A stretch of 64,000 nucleotides of DNA, from assembly GCA_037439425.1 (NCBI GenBank), contig JBBIWA010000002.1, positions 1 to 64,000 on the forward strand, read 5' to 3'. Numbering within the stretch: position 1 is the stretch's first letter; the number at the start of each line of letters is the position of its first letter. This DNA is from JBBIWA01 sp037439425 (GTDB lineage Bacteria > Acidobacteriota > Blastocatellia > RBC074). The position numbers and the translations under genes are program-made. The notes beneath the pieces are model-generated. The model did no database searches, was not told the DNA's origin, and was given only the letters and a program-made list of their open reading frames with translations. Shown here one piece after another: positions 9,816 through 19,333 of the stretch.

Positions 9816-10235
9816 GCTTGACCGGCTGACCAAGCCGGCTGACCAAGATGGATAGGAGGAAGAGCGAAAAAAGCTCTCTCCTGCAGAAAATCCCTGGGAG
9901 CGCACGCATCCTTGCGTGCTCATTGGGGCTGAAAATCTTGCACACTAGATCAGCGTGCGTACCAAGGTTCTCATCATTTCTTCCGCGTCGCAGCGCGACC
10001 TGAATGACTCCTCAGAAGATCAGACCTCAGACTTCTCACCTGTGCCTCACGTATAGGCGAATTCTAAGGCTGGCTTGACCAACTTTAGAAAACTGCCTCC
10101 TCCTTTTTCTACCAAGTCTTGCTTAGCACACCCTCTGACTTCTTGTGTTGGCGGGCGATCATAGTGCAGCTTGCGCAGTTTCGGCCATTTGACACACGAC
10201 CGCCCCTGGCGTATTTTGGAGTTCGTCATTTGGCA
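9816..10235. other. Intergenic with dispersed-repeat remnants
   Basis: A 13-bp tandem (CCGGCTGACCAAG twice) follows efp. From about 9888 to 9985 there are pieces of the dispersed palindromic family also found near 43.7, 47.4 and 50.3 kb (GCACGCATCCTTGCGTGC). Nothing here looks like a gene. Confidence 0.5.
9904..9921. repeat. Dispersed palindromic repeat (REP-like) copy
   Basis: GCACGCATCCTTGCGTGC forms a short hairpin with GCACGCA/TGCGTGC arms. The same core with its flank recurs at 43724-43741 and, inverted, near 47416-47433. Confidence 0.6.
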
Positions 10236-11384
10236 ATGAGTCTCATCTCGCTCAAACGAAAGATTCGCTCCTGCGAGCGGCGCTTGCGCGAAGCGCAGAT
10301 GATTGCCAAGGCCTTAAAGTCGCCCCGGCATCCTATCCTGGCGCAGATCATTCCCATCCGCCGCTGTAACCTCTCTTGTGCCTACTGCAATGAGTTCGAC
10401 AGCGTATCCGAGCCAGTCCCGACAGCGGAAATGCTTCGCCGCATTGATCTGCTCGCCGCTCTCGGTACAGCCATTATCACCTTCAGCGGCGGCGAACCGC
10501 TACTTCATCCCGAACTTGACGAGCTGATCCGCCACATCAGGCGTCACGGCCGCCTCGCCGTGCTCTTTACTAATGGTTACCTGCTCACCCCTGAGCGGAT
10601 CAAACAGTTGAACCGCGCTGGACTTGACCATCTTCAGATCAGCATTGACAACCTCAGGCCGGATGAGGTCTCAAAGAAGAGTTTGAAAGTTCTGGACAAA
10701 AAGCTCCAATATCTGGCTGAGTACGCCGAATTCGATGTGAATATCAACTCGGTGCTGGGCGGCCCCCTCAGCCACCCGGAAGATGTGCTCCTCATTGCCC
10801 GCCGCTGCCAGGAGCTTGGCTTTACCAGCACTGTTGGCATCATCCACGACGCGGCAGGCCAGCTTCAGCCGCTGAGCGAACGACAAAGGAAGGTCTACGA
10901 GGAGGTCATCGGATCAGGCAAAAAATCCTTTAGTACCTTCGCCTACTACAATCAGTTCCAGAAGAACCTAATTCGCGGACTGCCCAACGATTGGCACTGT
11001 CGCGCTGGCAGCCGCTACTTGTATGTGTGCGAAGATGGGCTGGTGCATTACTGTTCGCAGCAACGTGGTTATCCCGGCATCCCCCTCGCAGACTACACTC
11101 AGGCGCACCTTGAGCGCGAGTACCACTCGATCAAGTCCTGCGCCCCTTATTGCACCATCTCCTGCGTCCATCAGGTATCTATGATTGATTATTTCCGCGA
11201 GCGGCCGCTAGCCGCGCTTGCCTCCTTCTTTCCGCCGAAGGAAGGAACGGCCTCATCGGTCAACTTGCCCCTGATGGTCAGAATTCTCACTACTCTCCTC
11301 CTGCCAGCTAATCCTGGAAGAAAGAGACAGGCTCTGACCAGAGTCTTCAGAAGCGCCGCGTTACGGTTGCTGGGGGTGAGGTGA
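10236..11384 (+). CDS. Radical SAM protein with C-terminal cysteine cluster
   Basis: The start ATG 10236 gives MSLISLKRKIRSCERRL; the longer frame from 10119 is Trp/Phe-rich and unlike the family. At about residue 47 the radical SAM motif CNLSCAYC (CxxxCxxC) binds the 4Fe-4S cluster. It is followed by the SAM-binding TFSGGEPLLHPE and LQISIDNLRPDE. The C-terminal third has further cysteines (WHCRAGSRYLYVC, HYCSQQ, CAPYCTISC), reminiscent of a SPASM-type auxiliary cluster. The substrate is unknown. No peptide precursor or partner gene is visible within 1 kb, so it stands alone. Confidence 0.8.
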   Translation: MSLISLKRKIRSCERRLREAQMIAKALKSPRHPILAQIIPIRRCNLSCAYCNEFDSVSEPVPTAEMLRRIDLLAALGTAIITFSGGEPLLHPELDELIRHIRRHGRLAVLFTNGYLLTPERIKQLNRAGLDHLQISIDNLRPDEVSKKSLKVLDKKLQYLAEYAEFDVNINSVLGGPLSHPEDVLLIARRCQELGFTSTVGIIHDAAGQLQPLSERQRKVYEEVIGSGKKSFSTFAYYNQFQKNLIRGLPNDWHCRAGSRYLYVCEDGLVHYCSQQRGYPGIPLADYTQAHLEREYHSIKSCAPYCTISCVHQVSMIDYFRERPLAALASFFPPKEGTASSVNLPLMVRILTTLLLPANPGRKRQALTRVFRSAALRLLGVR

Positions 11385-12435
11385 ATCTTTAGCTCTTGAG
11401 CTGACTCTTATGGCGGTCTGCGCTTGAACGAGGAGCTTCTTACTGATGACTGACTACCGGCCACTGAGTACTGACCCAAACTTGCTAGATCAAGACCGAA
11501 CCTTTTTAGTCAGGCCTCAGGCATCAGAGCTCAGTCGCCTGCCTGCGCGCAGGCGAGCCGGTAGCCATCTCTTCGTCCAGCGGAAAATCTCTCCACCAAA
11601 CAGGAGTAGCCGATGAATTAGGCCCCCAGCCAATATGGTCCTTTCCTGGTGACTTCTCCATTGATAAGCAGACGGCGGCCTCTTCCGGCTTGCTTCGCCA
11701 GGGAGAGATGAGCAGGCATCGGACGTGAGGTTGTTTGTATGCTGGCCAACCAATGAAACAAAGAAGAATCGGGTAGCGCCCCTCAACGCTACCCATCGAG
11801 TTCATTGATCCGGCTCAGTAGAAAACAGACTTAGACTCGACTTGATCCATTTTGGGTCTTAAAAAATAACGACAGGTCGCATAAGCTGAAGACCACTTTT
11901 TCAGGGAGCTATTTTCTGCCACCACTGCCCGTCGAGTTGCTGCCACAACGGGGCAAGTGGCTGTAGCAGGAGCGAGCTCTGGGCATTGATTGAGAGATCG
12001 CTCTGTTCCGTTAAGAGCGGCCTATCCAGAGCGATGCGATGCGGAAAGTCTTCAGCTGCAAACAGGAGCGAGCTATGAGCAGCAATTGATAGGTCGCTCC
12101 TAACCGCAGCTGGGCTTACTTTCCTTCACTGCTTGCTATAGACAGGTCGCCCCGCTGGGGCTGCAGGAACCTCTGTCGGACGTTGTTCAGCTCCGTGAGG
12201 AGCGAACTGTTGATAGCAGGCGGCATTGCACGTTGTTCAGCTCCCTTAGGAGCGGCCTATCTAGAGCGACTTACAAGAAAGAGCATCCAAGCTTCGCTGA
12301 GGCGATGCCGCGGGCGGTGTTTGGCGAGGCGTTGCCATTTTCGGGCCGCAGTCGAACAGACTGAGGTAGCAAAAACTGCGCGCTTGAGCGCCCGACTGAG
12401 GTTGTGGGTTATGCAACGTGATGGATAAAGCCAAG
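11385..12435. other. Gene-free 1-kb region with clustered repeats
   Basis: No convincing gene is present. The left half has no recognised feature. The right half (about 11968-12268) is filled with diverged copies of a palindromic unit containing AGCTCC...GGAGCG. An 81-codon open frame at 12183-12428 is composed of these repeats and is not counted as a gene. Confidence 0.55.
11968..12268. repeat. Cluster of AGCTCC/GGAGCGA palindromic repeats
   Basis: Two direct copies start CGTTGTTCAGCTCC at 12181 and 12231 (50 bp apart). Two related units start CAGGAGCGAGCT at 11968 and 12064. Inverted relatives (AGACAGGTCGCCCCG, GATAGGTCGCTCC) lie between them. Each unit has AGCTCC paired with GGAGCG and a tail like CTATCTAGAGCG. 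Several units diverge from one another, suggesting an old, expanding intergenic repeat. Confidence 0.7.
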
Positions 12436-13983
12436 TTAGAAGGAGGACTTGATGTTTGACGAATCTACCTCGTAGCTGAGCTCATTGATAAAGGTCAACT
12501 GGCCATTATTCAGCTCGAAGACTTTCCACAGCGTGCCGCCACCGCTCGGCGCAGTGTAAAGAGCAATTTGCTGATTGCCGTTGAAGACGCGCACGATCAT
12601 TCCCACTTGCGCCAGGCTTGTGCTGCTCAAGTCATCGCGCTCCGTGTAGTTGTGCACGGAGAAGCGATAAGGCCCGCCTGCCCAGGTGAAGGTAATGGTT
12701 TCTGGCCCGGCGCCAGTCAGATCATCACGATCAAGCTGCGCCGTGATCGGACTAACCAGGTTGGTCGTTTCGTTCCACCAGACGTGGAAGCGCGAGTCAT
12801 TCGTTGCCGGGCCAGTCAGGTGGGCATCGAAATCTATCGCGCTTTGCCACGTGACGACGACGCGATATTGATCTGAAGCCAGTGGTGGCGTGAGCGCAAT
12901 CGGCGCCAGTGCCGTTGTTTTTCCACCCGTCACTGTCGTGCCCTGCGTTGCGGTGATGAAGCCAACGGCAGAAGCTGAGAGGTTGTAGCTGCCTGGTGTG
13001 ATGATGTAGATGCTGTAGCGCCCCTGCGCATCGGTCGTCACATTGCGCGTCTTGCCGCTGCCGGTTGGTTGTAGCGACAGATTCGCACCACCAAGCGGAC
13101 TGCCAGTGAGCGCATTGACCACGCTTCCTGTGACGCTGCCAAATTCATTCTTGTTAGCGACTGCGAGCGTCGTCTCCAGACTCTGCTGGCTGCGTAACTC
13201 GACTCGTAGCGAGGTTGCCAGGTTGGTCGGGAGGCTTTCTGGCAAGAGAGCATTGATTTGCCATAGCCCAACGAAGCCCGGTGCCAGCCCGCTATAGAGC
13301 ACTTGAGCTGCTATTCCGCCGATCATCACCGTCGTCGGCGCAGTGGCGACGGCAAGCGGTGAAGTGGGCGCGCCCTGTCCATCGGCCACTTGCGGATCGG
13401 TCGCGCCAATGCCGGTCGCGTAGATGATCACATAGTTGCCCGACGCTTCCGGGCGCGAGCCGGGGAAGCGATCAAAATCTGCATTGATCGAATAATCAGA
13501 GTTGAGCGCCGCGGCTTGATTGCGCCCGCTGGCATCAACCGTGAAGATTCCCGGCGCTGCCTCGACAACTGTCACGCTGCCGGTAGCAATCGGGGTTGAT
13601 GAACCCGCATTGAAAACCTCCACTGCCGCCGTGCCAACGCCCACCCCGCTCGGAATCTGCAAGTTAATTTGCAGCGCTGAAACGTAGAAAAGCGGCGCGG
13701 CAATCCCATTGATCTTCACCGTCACTCCGGCAAGGGTGGTTGGCAGCGGAAGCGCAGTTGCTGCCTGCGCCTGCTGGCTGGTCAAATTACTGCCAAAGAG
13801 CGCTCCAATTGAGCCGGGCGCAACTGCTGTGTCATAGCTGGCCGCGTTGACCAAAGCCACTGTGCTGGTGACCTGACTCGCCTGCGTCTGAGGCACTGAC
13901 CGAAGTGTGAGCAACGCAAAGCTCAAACAGATACCGATCAGAAAGAACCAGCGAAACGAAGATAAGCTTTGATGAGGTCTCAT
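12436..13983 (-). CDS. Secreted TIGR03437-domain protein with carboxypeptidase-regulatory and C-terminal beta domains
   Basis: This 515-aa exported protein has an N-terminal hydrophobic segment (WFFLIGICLSFALLTL). Residues about 43-265 form the acidobacterial TIGR03437-type region, with VNAASYDTAVAPGSIGALFGS, LQINLQIP, VIIYATGIG and GLWQINALLPE. Residues about 285-355 form a CarboxypepD_reg-like domain (GSVTGSVVNALTGSPLGGA...DAQGRYSIYIITPGSY). The C-terminal 150 residues contain DFDAHLTGP and FSVHNYTERDDLS, resembling the DUF2135/YfaP-like fold. The function is unknown, presumably on the cell surface. This domain makes the phylum assignment attractive. Confidence 0.82.
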   Translation of the reverse strand: MRPHQSLSSFRWFFLIGICLSFALLTLRSVPQTQASQVTSTVALVNAASYDTAVAPGSIGALFGSNLTSQQAQAATALPLPTTLAGVTVKINGIAAPLFYVSALQINLQIPSGVGVGTAAVEVFNAGSSTPIATGSVTVVEAAPGIFTVDASGRNQAAALNSDYSINADFDRFPGSRPEASGNYVIIYATGIGATDPQVADGQGAPTSPLAVATAPTTVMIGGIAAQVLYSGLAPGFVGLWQINALLPESLPTNLATSLRVELRSQQSLETTLAVANKNEFGSVTGSVVNALTGSPLGGANLSLQPTGSGKTRNVTTDAQGRYSIYIITPGSYNLSASAVGFITATQGTTVTGGKTTALAPIALTPPLASDQYRVVVTWQSAIDFDAHLTGPATNDSRFHVWWNETTNLVSPITAQLDRDDLTGAGPETITFTWAGGPYRFSVHNYTERDDLSSTSLAQVGMIVRVFNGNQQIALYTAPSGGGTLWKVFELNNGQLTFINELSYEVDSSNIKSSF

Positions 13984-14129
13984 AAGCGATCTCCCGTTAG
14001 TCAGCGGTCAGTGGTCCGCGGTCAGTTGTGCGCATCGCCGATGCATTGGGGAGAAGAGCCGAAACAGGCGCTGCTTGCCTGCCATCTTCAGGCCTCTGCC
14101 TTTTGCTGCTGACCACTGACAAAGTAGTA

Positions 14130-15413
14130 TCAGGCAATAAAACCCAGATTGCCGAAGTTCCCATTGAGCACTGGCACCGGATCGCCGCCCAGCCAGTCGC
14201 TGATGAGTGTGGCGTAGACCTGGCGAAAATCAATCTTGGCTTTGAGATTACCTTTATCCAGATCGGTCAGGTCTGGGTCTTCGCCATAGACGCCGCCTTT
14301 GACGCGATTGCCGATAACGTAGATGTTATTGGCCGTTCCATGATCGGTGCCATTGCTTGCATTGTCAGCCACGCGGCGGCCGAACTCGCTCCAGATCATA
14401 ATGAGCGCCTTATCCGCCAGGTTGTGAGCCACCAGATCATCGTAGAAGGCCTTCAGTCCATTGCCGACGCGCTGCAAGAGCTGAGGCTGATCGGTGATCT
14501 GACTGGCGTGCGTGTCGAAGCCACCGATGGAGATGTAGTAGACGCGCGTGCCCAGATTCGGGTTAGTCGAGGTCGCCAGTTTGGCGATCAGCTTCAGCCC
14601 GTTGGCGAAGCTGTCATTGGCCGGATAGGTAACGGTGCTGGTGTAGGCCTGAGAGGCCTGCGCCACCAGATCGGCGCTGTTGAATGCGTCTGTCTGCGTC
14701 GCCTCGACCAGGTCAATGTAAGGCTTGGTTGAGGCTGCTTCATCCATCGCGCGCGCGGCGGCCAGTTGATTGTTGCGGTCGCCAGGATAACGCGAGTCAG
14801 TATTGAATTGATAGCCAGCAGGGTTACCCTCAGCGTCGGCATTGATCCCCGCGATCTTCGCGCCCGCAGCATAAAGCGTCGGGCTGACTCCGCCGATGCC
14901 GACCGTGTCGAGCGAATTGCTCTTATTGCCGAAGAGTGTTGAGTGGCGGCCAATCCAGCCGGTGCGTAAGACGGCGGTCGTGCCTGCGGGATCGCCGAGA
15001 TAGTAGACCGTCCGCGAACCGTCGTGCGAAAGATTCGGATTCGGATAGTGCACTGTCTGAATCACGGCCAGCTTGCCCGCATCAGCTATGGGTTTGAGCG
15101 CGCTCCAATCTGGAGTCAATCCCATCGTTGTCGAGCCGTAAAGCGGCAGCACCTGTTGTTTATCAATCTTGACGCGTGTGCGAAAGCTGGCGTAGATGTC
15201 ATACTGTGCCAGCGGGACGATAGTATTGAGACCATCATTACCACCCGCCAGCTCAACGATCACCAGAATTCTGCCATCGCCTACAGCATTATCGGCCAGT
15301 TGTTTGACGATAGTCGTCCCCATGGCCGTGCGATTGAGCACCGGCAGCATCAATCCCGCTCCCAGCGCCCCGGCGCCGGATTTGATGAACTCTCTACGAG
15401 TCGGTTTCGACAT
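14130..15413 (-). CDS. DUF1501 Tat-exported protein
   Basis: The start ATG 15413 follows GGAGG and gives MSKPTRREFIKSGAGALGAG, a twin-arginine leader (RREFIK). The body has ELAGGNDGLNTIVPL, LSHDGSRTVYY, YYISIGGFDTHASQ and IMIWSEFGRRVADN, all hallmarks of the sulfatase-like DUF1501 family. The upstream ATG 15470 would put a non-family extension before the Tat motif. It lies 66 bp downstream of the DUF1800 gene on the same strand. These two families occur together widely in Acidobacteriota, Planctomycetes and Proteobacteria and are thought to act in the periplasm; their activity is not established. Confidence 0.88.
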   Translation of the reverse strand: MSKPTRREFIKSGAGALGAGLMLPVLNRTAMGTTIVKQLADNAVGDGRILVIVELAGGNDGLNTIVPLAQYDIYASFRTRVKIDKQQVLPLYGSTTMGLTPDWSALKPIADAGKLAVIQTVHYPNPNLSHDGSRTVYYLGDPAGTTAVLRTGWIGRHSTLFGNKSNSLDTVGIGGVSPTLYAAGAKIAGINADAEGNPAGYQFNTDSRYPGDRNNQLAAARAMDEAASTKPYIDLVEATQTDAFNSADLVAQASQAYTSTVTYPANDSFANGLKLIAKLATSTNPNLGTRVYYISIGGFDTHASQITDQPQLLQRVGNGLKAFYDDLVAHNLADKALIMIWSEFGRRVADNASNGTDHGTANNIYVIGNRVKGGVYGEDPDLTDLDKGNLKAKIDFRQVYATLISDWLGGDPVPVLNGNFGNLGFIA

Positions 15414-15479
15414 AGGTTCATTCCTCCACGTAATGATGAGTAATGAGTGATGGGTGACCAAACGCCCCACTCATCATCA

Positions 15480-16982
15480 CTAAAAGTTCTGGCACTCCGG
15501 GCGCGACAGGATGAGATGAATCAGGCCGCGCACCTTCTTATCTTTAGTCGTCTCATTGAGCGTGAAGTTGCCGATGTTGCCACTGTCATCCTTTTTCATA
15601 TAATCCACCAGGATCTGCCGCAGTGGCGACGCAAGCGGCGTCTGGACAAGCAAGTTGATGAAGTAATCCACCACCTGCTCAGCGGTCGCGTTTGCGCCCA
15701 ATCCGGCATTTTGCAGGATTTGATCAATCGGGATACCGGTATTGCCTGGTGTGGTGCCGCGCAGGCTGGCCAGCTCGTTGGCCCAGTTGGCGCGCGCCAG
15801 CAATCGCGAAGTGGTGCTCCATTCAGCACCGCCCGGCCAGCCAAACACGTCCGGCGGATCAAACAGCCGCATCCCCATTGCGCTGAGACTTACCGTGCCT
15901 CCGCCCTGGCGCGGGCCAGCGATGCTTCTAGGGTCAATCTGCGCCTGCGTCAGGCGAACCGCGCTGACGGTGTAGTAGACGGGATTCTTGATCAAAGAGA
16001 AGATCGCCTTCTCAGAGTAGAACTCCTTGACGTTGAGGAACAGATCGCGCAGCATCGCCTTGATATTGAAGTTGGTACGCTTGGCGACGGCGGTCATGTG
16101 CTGAATGACGTGCTCTTCGGGATTTTCATAGGCGAAGTGCTCGAAGAGCTTCTTGCCGATCATCCTTGCGGCGTAGGTGCGTTGCGGCTCCTTGTCGAGG
16201 ATCAAATCCACGATGTCATCGCCGTTGAAGTTGCCAGTTACGCCAAAGACGGTCTTGTCAGTGTAATCGTGGCGCCGCGCAGCTCTGGAATCGTCGGGAG
16301 TGTTGGGCGGGATCTCAACAACCTGCGCCGGATCGGTGATCGGCCCATTCGGTGCATTGTTGGGCGGTGCGTCCACACCGCGCCGCAGACCCCAGCCCGT
16401 GAAGGCGCGCGCTGCCTGCTGCACATCTGGCTCGGTGTAGATGCCATCGTTGAAGGCTTCGAGGCCGAGCGTGAAGATTTCCATTAGCTCGCGCGCGTAG
16501 TTTTCGTTCGGGCTGTCTTTGACATTGAGGTAATTGTCGAGCCACCAGAGCATGGCCGGATCGCGATTGATCCCTTTGAGCAGATCGCGAAAATTGCCAG
16601 TCGCGTACTGCCGTTCGAGCAGGTTCTGCCAGTAAAGATACTTCAGTCCGTTCGGCACATTGACCTTGCTCACGCCGGTAGCGAAATGGTCGTGCCAGAA
16701 GAGCACCATCCGTTCGCGCAACGGGCGCCTGGTTTTGATCATGATGGTGAGCCACCAGGCAGTGATATCGGGCAAGTCAAGCAGTGTGATGTCGAATCCG
16801 CCACCTCTGGTGGTTGGCGTGGCCGGGATGGTCGGATCTTCAGGCACCTCTTCGTAATTGACCAACTGGTCTACAGTCGCCTCAAAGCCTTGTTTCAGAT
16901 AATTGTTGATTTCGTCAGGCCGCGCGCCAAAGCCTGCGCGGCGCAGGAGATGCGCCATTCTGGTGTAGGCGTCTGCTGGCAT
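15480..16982 (-). CDS. DUF1800 protein
   Basis: This 500-aa protein begins at ATG 16982 (MPADAYTRMAHLLRRAGFGA), with GAGG upstream. The typical DUF1800 blocks are ERMVLFWHDHFATG, NYARELMEIFTLGLEAF, QAARAFTGWGLR and LFDPPDVFGWPGG. No signal peptide is evident. It is the upstream partner of the DUF1501 gene, with 66 bp between them, so the two are probably co-transcribed. Partner families are usually predicted to be exported together; the biochemical role is unknown. Confidence 0.88.
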   Translation of the reverse strand: MPADAYTRMAHLLRRAGFGARPDEINNYLKQGFEATVDQLVNYEEVPEDPTIPATPTTRGGGFDITLLDLPDITAWWLTIMIKTRRPLRERMVLFWHDHFATGVSKVNVPNGLKYLYWQNLLERQYATGNFRDLLKGINRDPAMLWWLDNYLNVKDSPNENYARELMEIFTLGLEAFNDGIYTEPDVQQAARAFTGWGLRRGVDAPPNNAPNGPITDPAQVVEIPPNTPDDSRAARRHDYTDKTVFGVTGNFNGDDIVDLILDKEPQRTYAARMIGKKLFEHFAYENPEEHVIQHMTAVAKRTNFNIKAMLRDLFLNVKEFYSEKAIFSLIKNPVYYTVSAVRLTQAQIDPRSIAGPRQGGGTVSLSAMGMRLFDPPDVFGWPGGAEWSTTSRLLARANWANELASLRGTTPGNTGIPIDQILQNAGLGANATAEQVVDYFINLLVQTPLASPLRQILVDYMKKDDSGNIGNFTLNETTKDKKVRGLIHLILSRPECQNF

Positions 16983-17156
16983 AAGAACCTCCTCGGTAAA
17001 CCCCTGGGTAAGCCGGGGCGTCCCGCTTGCAATTGATTTCACTGTTTTCAGCGCGTCGCGCGAGCAATATCCAGGACTCCTCTAGGCACCCAATGAACAG
17101 CAATCAGAAAGTTAGAGTCAGGGCCAGTTCTCCTGGCCGAAAAATTTTTCTTAGCC

Positions 17157-17184
17157 TTGGCGAAGCTCCGTCCCATGCTACAAT
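17157..17184 (+). promoter_or_regulatory. Promoter of the PfkB kinase gene, very short leader
   Basis: TTGGCG and TACAAT are separated by 16 bp. The -10 ends 10 nt before ATG 17195, so transcription should start about four bases before the start codon. No Shine-Dalgarno sequence is visible, consistent with a leaderless or nearly leaderless message. Confidence 0.5.
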
Positions 17185-17194
17185 TTGACTTCAT

Positions 17195-18127
17195 ATGAAC
17201 TTCAAAATAAAGCTCCCTGAGGATCGTGAATATGACGTGGTCGGGTTCGGCCTCAACGCGGTAGATCACCTGGTCACCGTACCGCGCTATCCCTCGTTTA
17301 ATACCAAGACGCGATTGATCGAGCATCATCAATTACCAGGCGGGCAGATCTCCTCCGCGATGGTCGGCGCAAAGCGCTTGGGATTGCGCGCAAGTTACCT
17401 GGGCAAAGTAGGAGATGATTATGAAGGCCGACTCCTGGTGGGTTCGCTCCTTTCCGAAGGTGTGGAGTGTGAAGGGGTGATAGTGGCCCAGGGGGCGCGG
17501 ACGCAAAGCGCGGTGATCATCATCGAGCAGCTCTCCGGCGAGCGGACCATTCTCTGGCACCACGATGAAGCTACTCGCATCTCGCCTGCCGAGATAAGAC
17601 GTGAAGCGATTACGCGCGCGCGGGTGCTGCACCTGGATGGCTATGACACGCCGGCTGCAATTCAAGCGGCCAAGTGGGCGCATGAAGCCGGGATGGCAGT
17701 GACGATTGATCTCGACACGGTCTACCAGGGCATTGATGAGTTGCTCCCGCTGATTGACTGCCTGATTATGTCGCAGGGGCTGGCAGCTGAGCTCTCCGGG
17801 GTGATGGAAGAAGGCGCGGCACTCAGGCAACTGCACAAACGTTACGGCTGCTATCTGGTAGCGATGACGCAAGGCGCACGCGGCGCACTGGCTTATGTCG
17901 AAGACCAGTTCATTGCTTCGCCCGCCTTTCGCCCACCTGTTTGCCGCGATACGACAGGCGCAGGCGACGCCTTCCGCGCTGGATTCATTTATGGCCTGGT
18001 CAAGGGGCTTAGCGTGGAAGAGACCATGCGGGTGGCCAATGCTGTGGCGGCGCTCAAATGCCGCGAGCTGGGTGCGCGCGCGGGATTGCCGACGGAAGAG
18101 GAGTTGCGAAATTTTCTACAGAGTTGA
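17195..18127 (+). CDS. PfkB-family carbohydrate kinase
   Basis: This 310-aa ribokinase-fold enzyme phosphorylates a sugar or nucleoside with ATP. The N-terminal substrate region reads DVVGFGLNAVDHLVTVPRYP, followed by LPGGQISSAMVGAKRLG and GKVGDDYEGRLL (PfkB signature 1). Signature 2, with the catalytic Asp and anion hole, is DTTGAGDAFRAGF near residue 258. The family covers ribokinase, fructokinase, adenosine kinase and others, and the substrate cannot be told from the sequence. It is divergent from the DUF1800 gene and is followed 9 bp later by the broken AlbA_2 gene. Confidence 0.88.
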   Translation: MNFKIKLPEDREYDVVGFGLNAVDHLVTVPRYPSFNTKTRLIEHHQLPGGQISSAMVGAKRLGLRASYLGKVGDDYEGRLLVGSLLSEGVECEGVIVAQGARTQSAVIIIEQLSGERTILWHHDEATRISPAEIRREAITRARVLHLDGYDTPAAIQAAKWAHEAGMAVTIDLDTVYQGIDELLPLIDCLIMSQGLAAELSGVMEEGAALRQLHKRYGCYLVAMTQGARGALAYVEDQFIASPAFRPPVCRDTTGAGDAFRAGFIYGLVKGLSVEETMRVANAVAALKCRELGARAGLPTEEELRNFLQS

Positions 18128-18136
18128 TGGTCAGGG

Positions 18137-19333
18137 GTGAGCATGATGACAGACCAGGAACTGGAAGCCTTGTTGAATGATCTCGAGTCAGATCGGGTTG
18201 AACGTAAAGCTTCAGCATCTGATCGCAGCGCTTTGCGCCGTGCTATCTGCGCTTTTGCCAACGATCTGCCCAATCACGGGCAGCCAGGAGTGATCTTTGT
18301 TGGAGTGAACGATGATGGAAGTTGTTCGCATTTACCGATCACCGACGAACTATTGCGTACCCTCGCTGATATGAGGTCGGACGGGAATATCTTGCCCTTT
18401 CCCGCCTTGACTGCCCAGAAAAGAAATCTTGGTGGGTGCGAACTAGCCGTGATCATGGTGGAGCCAGCCGACGCCCCACCCGTGCGCTACAAGGGGCGGG
18501 TCTGGGTGCGCATCGGCCCGCGCAGGGCGATCGCGACGGCCGAAGAGGAGCGCCGCCTGACCGAAAAGCGGCGAGCAAAGGATCTGCCCTTTGATCTCCG
18601 GCCTGCCGCTTCGGCGACTCTGGAGGATCTTGATCTGGATCTATTTCGTCGTGTCTACTTGCCAGTCACTCTACCTGGCGAGATTCTCGAAGCAAATCAA
18701 CGTTCGAGTGAGCAGCAATTGGCCTCCTTGCGATTTGCCACCATCGAAAATCAACCAACTGTGCTTGGCATCCTGGTGATAGGCAAAGATCCGAGGCAAT
18801 TCCTGCCGGGAGCTTACATCCAGTTTCTCCGAATTGAGGGCACAGAACTGACAGCGCCGATCAAGGATGCAAAAGAGATTGACGGCCCGCTGCTGGAGTT
18901 GCTCAGACGGTTGGACGAGATATTGCAAATCAATATCTAGACAGCTTCAAATATCACTGCTCAACCAGTTGAGCTTAAACATCCGGATTACCCGCTTGTC
19001 GCATTGCAGCAGTTGGCCAGGAACGCCGTGATGCACCGTACTTATGAAGGCACGAATGCGCCAGTGCGAATCACCTGGTTTAGCGATCGCATCGAGATGC
19101 AAAATCCAGGTGGCCCCTTTGGGCAAGTCACACGGCAGAGCTTCGGGCAGCCGGGGATCACTGACTACCGGAATCCACATCTGGCCGAAGCCATGAAAAA
19201 TCTGGGCTATGTCCAGCGATTCGGAGTCGGCATCCAGCTTGCGCGCCAGGAGTTGGCCAAAAATGGTAACCCGCCACTGGAGTTTGTCGTTGAAGATGCT
19301 CATGTCTTGGCCATCGTGAGGAGGCGGTCATGA
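18137..19333 (+). pseudogene. AlbA_2/Schlafen-type DNA-binding + HATPase protein, interrupted by in-frame TAG
   Basis: The first 267 codons encode an AlbA_2 domain (VERKASASDRSALRRAICAFAND, IFVGVNDDGS) plus a linker. They end at TAG 18938-18940. The same frame continues without a shift to 19333 with VALQQLARNAVMHRTYEG and NPGGPFGQVT, the HATPase_c_4 half that normally completes this family. The next gene's ATG overlaps the distal stop as ATGA (19330-19333), the usual coupled arrangement. The natural protein was therefore about 398 aa and the TAG is probably a nonsense mutation (CAG to TAG fits). Sequencing error or amber readthrough are alternatives. The family is of uncertain function, often regulatory or defence-related. 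Confidence 0.8.

Noticed and set aside
10047..10229. Minus-strand frame upstream of the radical SAM gene
   Set aside because: It has no family resemblance, overlaps the neighbour's upstream region and has no Shine-Dalgarno sequence.
11517..11805. Two overlapping minus-strand frames
   Set aside because: Composition is not protein-like, there is no ribosome-binding site and no recognised motif.
12183..12428. 81-codon open frame after the repeat cluster
   Set aside because: Its N-terminal half is direct translation of the AGCTCC repeats and it lacks a ribosome-binding site.
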